This document shows, one piece after another, positions 56,113 through 64,000 of a stretch of 64,000 bases of DNA. This stretch comes from Riptortus pedestris (Eukaryota > Arthropoda > Insecta > Hemiptera > Alydidae): assembly GCA_019009955.1 (NCBI GenBank), contig CM032228.1:71602001-71666000 (forward strand). Direction: 5' to 3'. A model generated the notes under the pieces. That model ran no database searches. It was given only the letters and a program-made list of their open reading frames with translations, and was not told where the DNA came from. Both the position numbers and the translations under genes were made by a program. How positions within the stretch are numbered: the stretch's first letter is position 1; every line of letters starts with the position of its first letter.

Positions 56113-57859
56113 CTACAGGAAAACAGAAATCTGTATCTTCCATACACTTATCGGAGTTTGTGAATTGTGGTTTGTCTAGACGACTGGAAAATTTCCAAAC
56201 AAGTATGAATTATTAAAGTATTTTCCCCTTTCCTATGAGAAGCGTAGAACTGAGGGTACAAGCCAGCTGTGTAAACGCACAAGATACAAATCAGTGGCGT
56301 AATTCTTCAATAGCCAACCTTCAGATACACATTAATTTATATATATATATACTTTTTTTTTCAAAATGTTATCAATTAGTCAGATTTGATTAAAATTAAC
56401 GAATCTAAATTAATACCCACGCTAACATTGTTTTAGATGGGATAAGTCGTTCGATAGATGTAGAACGAAAAAGATGAAGGAATACTAAAAGATAAACAAC
56501 CTGGCAAGCCTCTTTCCGTCATCCTCCGTCATATTTAGAATTATTCAAATTGGGGAAATTAGAATTAATTCCAATAGCCCTAATTTTTTTTTAAATAAAA
56601 TTAAAATCCATTTTATGCAGAGCATGAAGACTGATAAAACACTCTATAAAACTAACAAAATAAAACATACTACAAAAATAGGTTTATTCTTGGGAGAACA
56701 AACCATTTTACACTAGCGCAAAGCATCCATGCCCAAAGACTATTACAACAAACTAATTTTTAAATCTGCTACTTTGATATCGAATTTGGAAATCAAAACT
56801 AAAAAAAAAATTATACGAATGTTCATGAAGGTACATGAATTACCTCACTAAAAATAAAAAACTATGTGTTTCTACGCTTTATTAGTTACTCGATCAAAGA
56901 TTGCCTTGAACCAAGAATACCTTAGGAAGGCATTTATTTGCCCAAATTAAAGCATTTAGGAAGTAATGAAACTCATATAACTGAATCACCTCTCTAACTC
57001 CACACAAAGTCTCAGTAGGTACATCATATCGTCGTGTCTCATAAAGTCAAAAACTATTTCTAATTTTTAAGTCTATTTCACGATTGCATATAAAAATGAC
57101 ACTCACAAGTCGCAAAGTTTAAGTCAAAATTCGAAACATATTTCCCAATAACAAATGTAAACATTCCATTACCGACCATGACCATTAAATAAGAACACGA
57201 TTATTTTTACGAAGTGGTCCAAGGGATGCTAAAATTCATAAAAGGAAAAAGTTTTTAAGAATTACAAGATGGAATAGAGAATAGAGGAATGTGATAGTAT
57301 AATTTAAGGTAGGAAACACCTAAAGCGAACTGCTCTCTTCCTATTAGGGATAAATATAATATGAATAGGATATTATTATGTCTATTTTAAAAAGGTCCTA
57401 ATTTAGTCCTATTGTAGGAAGCTGATCCGATGCATAAACATATCTAGAACTGTTTTTGGCCTCCTTTACAATCTAGACGTCTCCATATATTCCATAAATA
57501 TCAAACTTTTTACTACTCCTTCAAAACGTTTAAATGCCGCGTTCCATGACTTATACGAGCCTAAAATGGTAGTCTTGAAAGAATTACTTTCAACGTATTA
57601 TTGACTTGACGTATAAGATGTCAGTTTTATTCATTTCCATGCTATCATTAAAGTTAGAATTGCTCTTATGTTTACAAACTAACAATAGGTATTAAATAGA
57701 TTTTTAAATCACTCGAGTGGTTATGAAATATTCAAGTGATTGTTTAGTGTTTTATTATCAATGGAATATGAAAGATTATTCCTTAAACTTTTATATGGAC
57801 TTGAATGTCGGTTTAACGCTTCTGAAGCTTTTGAATTAACGTGTGGCTTTTGATAATGG
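56113..57859. other. Unrecognised AT-rich stretch (about 1.7 kb)
   Basis: No family A, B or C sequence and no frame of note. It is the second longest repeat-poor tract in the window. Confidence 0.4.
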
Positions 57860-58110
57860 CAGATGAACAGTAGGAGTCATGGAGGGGGTTTCCTTAAGGA
57901 TGAAAACTAAAAATGTCAAATAGCTCGGTTAATATTCATGATATAGAAAATATGTATAGGTACAATACGATTGGTTCAATACAAAGTTTCGATCCGACTT
58001 ATAATAACGGAAATATCTCAATTTTTTTTAATCCCCCCCCCCCTACGATTTCAGCCGTTAACGAACTTGTTCTTTATTATTTCAAGAAACTCTTAAATAT
58101 CGAGTTCGAT
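57860..58110 (+). mobile_element. Family A interior fragment
   Basis: AGGAGTCATGGAGGGGG, AATAGCTCGGTTAATATTC, a C10 tract near 58033 and TTAAATATCGAGTTCG match the interior. Both termini are missing. Confidence 0.6.
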
Positions 58111-58530
58111 AACGATACTTGTTTGGACGAGAACCACAAATTCTATGACGGACTACAAAGCACCGACAACCTACGTACGAGGACTTCCCAAGACCGGTAC
58201 GACCAGAACGATGGCAAGGACCAACAAACCTCACTACAAGACTAGTAGACTTACTGGAACAATGGGCACAAAAGAGGCGACACACCTACACACAGTCTTC
58301 TAAATTACAGCACTCACACTGACACTTAAACAATAACACATTTATCTCTATTTACTAACCATTTCTCCTATTAGCCTATTCTACGACTATCTTTCGTGTT
58401 ACCCTAGCTATCAGTATCGACTGTGACCCTGCGCACATCATCTTCAGCACGTCTCCTCAGACAATCAGCACCAGGACTCCTATCTACAAAACCGGCTTAA
58501 AATGATAATAAATAAATTACAGATAAAAGG
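58111..58530 (+). pseudogene. Possible LINE 3' fragment
   Basis: An open frame reading NSMTDYKAPTTYVRGLPKTG runs to a stop near 58300 with no recognised domain. The following non-coding part ends CGGCTTAAAATGATAATAAA, in the style of LINE tails that end in short A/T-rich repeats. Only the tail style and base composition support this. Confidence 0.3.
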
Positions 58531-59095
58531 CAATCCTCACCCAAAATCCTTATCCTACTACATCACAGCCCGGTGTGTGTGTATCCCGTGTATACGTGTG
58601 TACATGAGGAAAAGAAAAAAAAAAAGAAAAAAGATACCTGTTTGTTATCGCGAGAATCTAGCAGCCCCTGCAGTCTAGAGGATACTACAGCCCACATGAC
58701 ATCTCTTTTCCTAGTGCTTAACCCTGCTTATTACGAAGCCACCCTTAGTTAACAGATAGTTGTCCGACTATTTCTACGTCACTTTGACCTGCGACTCCAC
58801 TCACAACAAAAGGATTCAAGCTTTATTGAGAACCTGTTCTCAGCTACTCAAAAACGTTGGTCTGTACATCAAGACTCACAAGTAGTCCACTGCCAGGTTA
58901 GTGAAGACTACAATGCAGTGGAGGCTACTTCCCCCATCGATCACTTACTCACACCGCATCAGTCCACACCAATTATATGTAACACTAAAATTATTCCCTC
59001 ATTATATATTTTATTATTATTACAAACCACACTGATCTGTGGAAGAGAACCACAAAGAATATATTTCATTTTTCAACATATCAAAAAGTTAGAAA
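58531..59095. other. Unrecognised spacer
   Basis: An A-rich run near 58612-58637 and a short GT-rich part near 58570-58605. No supported gene. Confidence 0.4.
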
Positions 59096-59868
59096 ACATT
59101 AGTTGCGTTACACCCCCTCCCATTCCCTCTTTTACACAGCAATTAGTTATTTACAATTTCACAAAATACAGCCCGCTTAAAAGAATAAGGAACACTTATA
59201 TACGGAGTTTGTTTAACAAAATTTGCGACCTCTACAGCGATAACAGACAATAATTCGGAATATGTATAAATACAGTCACTGATGGCCGTGAGAGTTAAGG
59301 AGTGGGTACATCTACCACTACCCTCAGTAAGCTGGAGGTAAAACATAAGTGCAAGTTCGATCCCCGCAGAGGGAGATCATTAGTTCACGAGTTTGCTACC
59401 AGAGCGAGCTAGTGTCGCAGCGCTAATGAACTAGCGAGGGTCTAACGGCTATATACTTGTGACAGCCATTCGGGATGACTCACGATAAGGGTTCTCTTAG
59501 ATCCCGTACACAGGCAGAATGTCACAGGGAGAACTAACCAAATCCCCTCTCCTCCTTGGGGATAATGGGGCCAGTCAGTCTACTGGTGATAAAATATTCC
59601 AGATCATTCTTGGTTAACATCGGTTGTGTGTCAGGTTTATCACCCAGTACGTAAAACTCTGATCACAAATCCCTCGTCTCACGAGGGGGCTTCTAAAGAT
59701 CACAAAGGTCTATAATGCCACCAATAATATATTTATATTATATTGAATTCATTTTGAAAGGGCATCATTGATGTAATTTCCTAGATAGAATAGATGGACA
59801 TTTGAGGACAATCGCGCCATGGGTACAATCTCAGTAGCTAATTTCCCTCAGGGGAAATCTGCTAAAAG
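59096..59868 (+). mobile_element. Family A relic interrupted at the microsatellite site
   Basis: The left part (CACCCCCTCCCATTCCC, GCGACCTCTACAGCGATAAC) ends near 59255. The right part resumes near 59740 with TAGATGGACATTTGAGGAC and ends CTCAGGGGAAATCTGCTAAA. The interval carries a tRNA-like insertion. Confidence 0.6.
59270..59735 (+). repeat. Putative tRNA-related SINE, single copy here
   Basis: ATGGCCGTGAGAGTTAAGG resembles a polymerase III A box and CAAGTTCGATCCCCGC a B box, about 70 bp apart. The following 350 bp is moderately GC-rich, has no open frame, and contains ATTAGTTCACGAG...TAATGAACTAGC, a loose inverted repeat. It occupies the microsatellite site of a family A copy. It is unrelated in sequence to SINE C. 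Confidence 0.5.
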
Positions 59869-59966
59869 AAAATACATGATAAGTTTTGCGATATTAAGTT
59901 AGTAATGTTTTTTCCCCACACAACAGTCCAATTCCTGTTGCAATAAAATACCTTTAATAAAATTGT

Positions 59967-60089
59967 TTTAGCAGATATTCCTTAAGGGAAATCAGCTATT
60001 GAGGTCGTACTCATGACGCGATTTTCGAAATTTTTCTTCAAATGTCCATCAATCCTACATAGGAGATGACAAAAATGAGGTCCGTTCAA

Positions 60090-60150
<61 letters not shown>

Positions 60151-60874
60151 TGTTACCGCTCTAGCGGTCGCAATTATTGTTTAATCGTTACGAAACTCGA
60201 TATTTAGTCGTTTTATGTAAAAAGAAACATCAAGTTCGTTAACTAAGCTGAAATTGGACCGGGGGGGGGGGTTTAGAGGGAGAGAATTTTGAAAATTCGA
60301 AATATTTCCGTTACTATACGTCGGATTAAAAAAATGTATAGAATCAATGCTATAGCAAATTAAATTTACTATAAATATTGTTATATACATTCATTCTCTA
60401 TTTTTATATTAACTGAGATATTTGCATTTTTCAGTTTTCAGCAAATCCCCACTTCTACTCATGTTACATAAACAATACTCGGTTATGTAATAAACCACAT
60501 CATTCGAAGCTTAAATACCAAATATTGTTTTCAAGAGACATTTATTATACGAGAAACACGTAAATATGTTCTGGTGACCCCCCCCCCCTCTTAAGTTCTT
60601 GGACTACTTAAATTTGATTGATTGACATAAAATTTATTCTGAATCATTATAAATTACAGTACGAGATATAGTAAATAGTTTCCAATCAAATTAATACGTT
60701 ATATTCAGATATATTACAGTAATTGTTTTTCATTCCGGTTAGAAATTGGCACACTGTTTGTTTACGTTTCAGATGCTTTCCGTCCGGAGTTTTGTTATTA
60801 TCGTTTGTATTTATTCACTTAATATTCACGCGGGAAATCTTCTTAGTTTACGCAGCCCCTGCGTCACGAACTTT
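59967..60874 (-). mobile_element. Family A element, full-length minus copy
   Basis: The 3' end is TTTTAGCAGATATTCCTTAA. The TA tract is at 60092-60145, a G10 tract near 60261-60270 and C9 near 60580. The 5' end is GGGAAATCTTCTTAG with the intact hairpin sequence ACGCAGCCCCTGCGT at 60850-60864. Confidence 0.85.
60092..60145. repeat. (TA)n microsatellite inside family A
   Basis: A pure TA run at the fixed site. Confidence 0.95.
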
Positions 60875-61614
60875 TTCCTTTAGAGCTCACTTATTAAGGG
60901 TTTACTACTGTATACACTCTTGTTAGATACTTAAAAGTAATACTAAGAATGTTGACAATAACATTCAAATCAATTGCCAATACCAATGAAAACGCTATTG
61001 AAAGATTGAGATTAGTTGCAAGTCGAAAGATCTCTTTCTAGAAACAAACTTTCATTTTAAAACAAAGAGATGTCTAATTTGAAAGATTTCTAACAGGATT
61101 GAGTTAACATATTTGGGCAGGTAGCTTTCACCCATCGCTAATATACGAACGAAACTTCATTTCACCCGCCATTCGCTCCCAATAGTCAGTCACCTGGGGG
61201 GAGTTTCTCATCAGTTAAAACATTTTTTTTTTTTTTTTGGGACTTTAAATATATTTACAATTGCATATTAGCTTTCCCTTCAAAGGTGAAAATAACACAT
61301 CAGTCATTTATGACAAGCATTTAAAACTCTAAAGAGCTTATGTTCTAAATGAAATTATTTTAATATTAAACAGACATTCTTTACGAGAACGTATTCAACA
61401 ACAATTTTTAAATTAGTTAACAAAGAAATTACGTAATCAAGACATCTTCAAAAAGAAGCTGGTGGGACGAGAAAATAAAATCAGCCCCAGATCCTCTGCA
61501 CCTAAATGATTTTCAGTGTTTATTTTAAATATCAACTCACTAAGACTACGATCTTCATTCCTCTCTCTACTTATTCTCTTAGCGTCCTTGTCAAGATCCA
61601 AGACTTGTCCACTA
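60875..61614. other. Unrecognised AT-rich stretch
   Basis: A T16 run near 61223-61238. No supported gene or repeat. Confidence 0.4.
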
Positions 61615-62266
61615 GCCCGTCACGCAGGGGCTGCGTAAAAATAATAGATGTCCCACGTCCTGGTATAACACACTAGTGATCTTATCTCACCACATATTCT
61701 TCATCTCTATGGAAAAATGCAACGAATAGAAGGGCCGGGTGTAGAGAATTGAAGGCTGAAAACAAGGAAGTACAAATAACTCGCATAATACTTGAGTTAC
61801 GAAAAATGAATGTACAAATGTAGCAACAATTGTAGTGCATTAATAGCTTAACAAGATTGGTTTTTTATTATTATGCGACGCATAATAAAGGCGATATTTT
61901 GAATTTTCAAATTCCCCTCCCTCTCTAAACACCCCTACCTATTCCTGGTCAGATTTCTGCCAAGCATAAATATGATCTTTAGTGTTGAATAAAATGAACA
62001 ACTTTAGTGATGAATAAATGACATGAGTCGGGATGGGGATTTACTGAAGGCAGAAAACTAAAAAATGCAAATATATCCGTTAATATTAAAGATAGAGGAT
62101 AAATGTATAGAATAATACTTATAGTACATTTTATTTCCAATACACGTACACACTTTTGAACGGACCTCATTTTCTTCATCTCCTAGGCAGGATCGACAGC
62201 CATTTGAGATAACGTTTCGAAAATCGCGTCATGAGTATGAACTCAATAGCTGATTTACCTTAAAGC
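61615..62266 (+). mobile_element. Family A element, variant subfamily, both ends recognisable
   Basis: The 5' end is CCCGTCACGCAGGGGCTGCG, then ATAGATGTCCCACG. The interior is of mixed subfamily type. The microsatellite is gone (TACACGTACACACTTTTGAA). The 3' block CTCAATAGCTGATTTACCTT lacks the palindrome. Confidence 0.65.
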
Positions 62267-62625
62267 TGACCACCCCTAAAATGAAACTAATATGTAGAAA
62301 ACAATAATCGAAAAAACTAATTAAATTTGATCAGGATCAATTGGTTCCTCTACCGTCCGGCTTTTCGGGAGAAATTAAATTTGAGCTTATTTTAATACAA
62401 AGAACATCGTTACATACAAATTTGATTATTTAATATCGCTATAGAATACAATTAATTCTGCTAAGAGCTGCAACAGGTGTGTATCAAATCAATGTACTTG
62501 GATAAACGTCGATGCCTCTTTGAAGTTGTTTCACTAGCCCCTAACCAGAGTGAGCTGTTTGACTATGAAGCCCAATCCAAAAATTACTTTCTGCAATAAT
62601 TCCTTGTAAAATGTTTAGCACTTCT
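62267..62625. other. Unrecognised spacer
   Basis: No supported feature. Confidence 0.4.
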
Positions 62626-62751
62626 TTTTAGCAGATTTCCCTCAAGGGAAATCAGCTATTGAGGTTGTACTCATGACGGAATTTTCGAAATTTTTCTTCA
62701 AATGTCCATTGATCCTACCTAGTAGATGACGAAAATGAGGTCCGTTCAAAA

Positions 62752-62802
<51 letters not shown>

Positions 62803-63064
62803 TATATATTTGTCTGTTAACGCTTTAGCGGTCGTAATTTTGATTTGATCGTTACCAAACTCGAAATTTAGTCATTTTTTGCAAAAATAAAGGTCAAGTT
62901 CGTTAACGGCTGAAATCGGAACAGTGGGTGGGGGAGGTTTATAAGGGGGGAATTTCGAAATATCTCTGTTACTATACGTCGGATCGAAAAATAGTATAAA
63001 ACTAATCTTATTGCAAATTAAATGTTCTATGAATATTGTCATATATATTTATTTATAATAAAAC
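62626..63064 (-). mobile_element. Family A element, minus strand, 5' end missing
   Basis: The 3' end is TTAGCAGATTTCCCTCAAGG with an almost perfect palindrome. The TA tract is at 62755-62815 with one AAATA step. GCGGTCGTAATTTTGATT follows, and the interior runs to about 63064, where it breaks off. Confidence 0.7.
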
Positions 63065-63337
63065 GGAAAAAGATTATTCCGGATCGTCTATTATTTTATT
63101 ACTCTATGATTTTAATCCAGATGTATTTCTTTTGTGTTAACCTACTGTCTTTGATTGGTTTATTGAATTTAAATAGGTAATTTTTTCAAAACAAATTTTC
63201 AGTTTCTTTTTAAAAGTGCGCCTGATGATGCCACTAATATGGTGAAATATGTCGCTAACAAATAAACATTATGAAGGAAGACTAAAGCTTTCTTATCCTG
63301 AATCGGTGGATCCTGCTACATCCACCATTGGATATTA
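63065..63337 (+). other. Possible retroelement tail relic
   Basis: CCTGATGATGCCACTAATAT, GGTGAAATATGTCGC and AACAAATAAA resemble conserved tails reported for several animal retroelement groups. A related block on the minus strand near 27037 supports a repeat, but I cannot assign it. Confidence 0.3.
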
Positions 63338-64000
63338 TATCATTTCAGCCATTAATGTCAATGAACATTAGTGTTGAATTAACCGATCAAATATCAATTA
63401 TAGTATAGATCAAATAAACATTTTCCAGTACAGAAACGTTATTGTTGGTGAAGTCATCATGAAGTATTTGCATTTATCTCACAAAGTAAAAGTTCAATGG
63501 GAACAATATTTAGTATTTAAGCTAAAAATAAAGATTCAGGATATAATAGCTTAATGTTAATATGACATGAGTAGGATTGGGGGTTTGCTGAAGGGCGAAA
63601 ACTAAAAAATGCATTTATCATAAACGAGAGCATTTAATCAACTTAGCGAAAAAAGGTATATAATAACATTTAAAGTACATTCTGTTAGCAATAAGATTGG
63701 TTTTAAACACTTTTTTCGATCCGACGTATAATAAAGGAGGTATTTTGAATATTCGAAATTCCCGCCTCTAAACCCCCCCCCCTCCAACTGGTCCGCTTTT
63801 CAACGAACTTGGCCTTCAATTTTGCCCGAAACACTTATATATTGAGTTTGTTAACGATAAAACAAAAATTGAGACTGCTAGAGCGGTAAGAGACAAGTAT
63901 AATATATAATTTAGATCGGCCCTTATTTCCGTCATCTACTAGGTAGAATCGATGGACATTTGAGGATTCTTTTTCGTAAATAGCGGGTTTCCATAAAGGG
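63338..64000 (+). mobile_element. Family A element running off the window end
   Basis: Second-subfamily interior (TTTCAGCCATTAATGTCAAT, TATAGATCAAATAAACATT) is followed by first-subfamily interior (ATGAGTAGGATTGGGGG, C11 near 63773, GACTGCTAGAGCGG). The sequence ends within the 3' block after GATGGACATTTGAGG. Confidence 0.65.

Noticed and set aside
63205..63250. Hammerhead ribozyme (CTGATGA ... GAAA core)
   Set aside because: Core-like bases occur in the right order, but flanking stems I and III can form only about two pairs each, so the motif is probably chance within a retroelement-like tail.

Overview
This window looks like intergenic or heterochromatic nuclear DNA of an invertebrate animal with a large, AT-rich, repeat-laden genome. 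I cannot name the organism. Signs of a eukaryote are long (TA)n and (CA)n microsatellites, tRNA-derived SINE copies, remnants of non-LTR retrotransposons, a hAT-type MITE, and no long intact reading frame on either strand. I found no host protein-coding gene, rRNA, functional tRNA or CRISPR array. The short ORFs present are chance frames, or frames inside repeats. Runs of alternating Ile-Tyr codons are just (TA)n read as codons.

Two repeat families make up much of the window. Family A (my name) is present in about 30 full or partial copies of roughly 0.25-1.1 kb, on both strands. Its 5' end carries a short hairpin (ACGCAGGGGCTGCGT) followed by GCAGATTTCCC. Its 3' end is the palindrome GATTTCCCTTAAGGGAAATC followed by TGCTAA. 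A (TA)n or (CA)n tract sits at a fixed internal position. No target duplication is visible outside the A-runs. This architecture resembles non-autonomous Helentron/HINE (DINE-1-like) elements. Family B begins ACTAGCT plus a CCCGG-CTTCG-CCGGG hairpin. It holds two or three internal repeats of about 295 bp, each with an ACAAAAGTT/AACTTTTGT inverted repeat, and ends next to a TA tract. Family B lies inside the microsatellite region of family A at three places (1.7-4.1 kb, 10-12.3 kb, 34.2-36.3 kb), once as a large palindrome and once as a head-to-tail series. Family C is a tRNA-derived SINE of about 210 bp with at least seven copies.

Layout: 0.3-4.8 kb A with nested B palindrome; 5.7-7.4 kb two A copies tail-to-tail; 8.7-9.3 kb A fragment and LINE debris; 9.4-12.5 kb A with B series; 12.8-15.6 kb A and B; 16.8-20.7 kb A relics and a tRNA-like SINE head; 20.7-25.3 kb SINE C and A copies; 26-28.3 kb A relics and a strand-asymmetric G/C-rich block; 28.3-31.9 kb the longest stretch free of recognised repeats; 33.3-36.5 kb A with a B element of about 2.1 kb; 37.3-38.5 kb an AT palindrome, SINE C, and a row of three perfect 8-bp hairpins; 38.9-41.5 kb a GC-rich, CpG-rich island with 634/635-bp direct repeats; 41.6-50.7 kb A copies carrying a hAT MITE with a clear 8-bp target duplication and a SINE insertion; 50.7-52.4 kb two LINE relics (an RNase H region and a possible endonuclease region); 52.9-64 kb further A copies, a second SINE-like insertion and unrecognised AT-rich DNA.

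The items most worth follow-up are the GC-rich direct-repeat island, the regular hairpin row at 37.67-37.79 kb, and the terminal architecture of family A together with its role as a landing site for family B.
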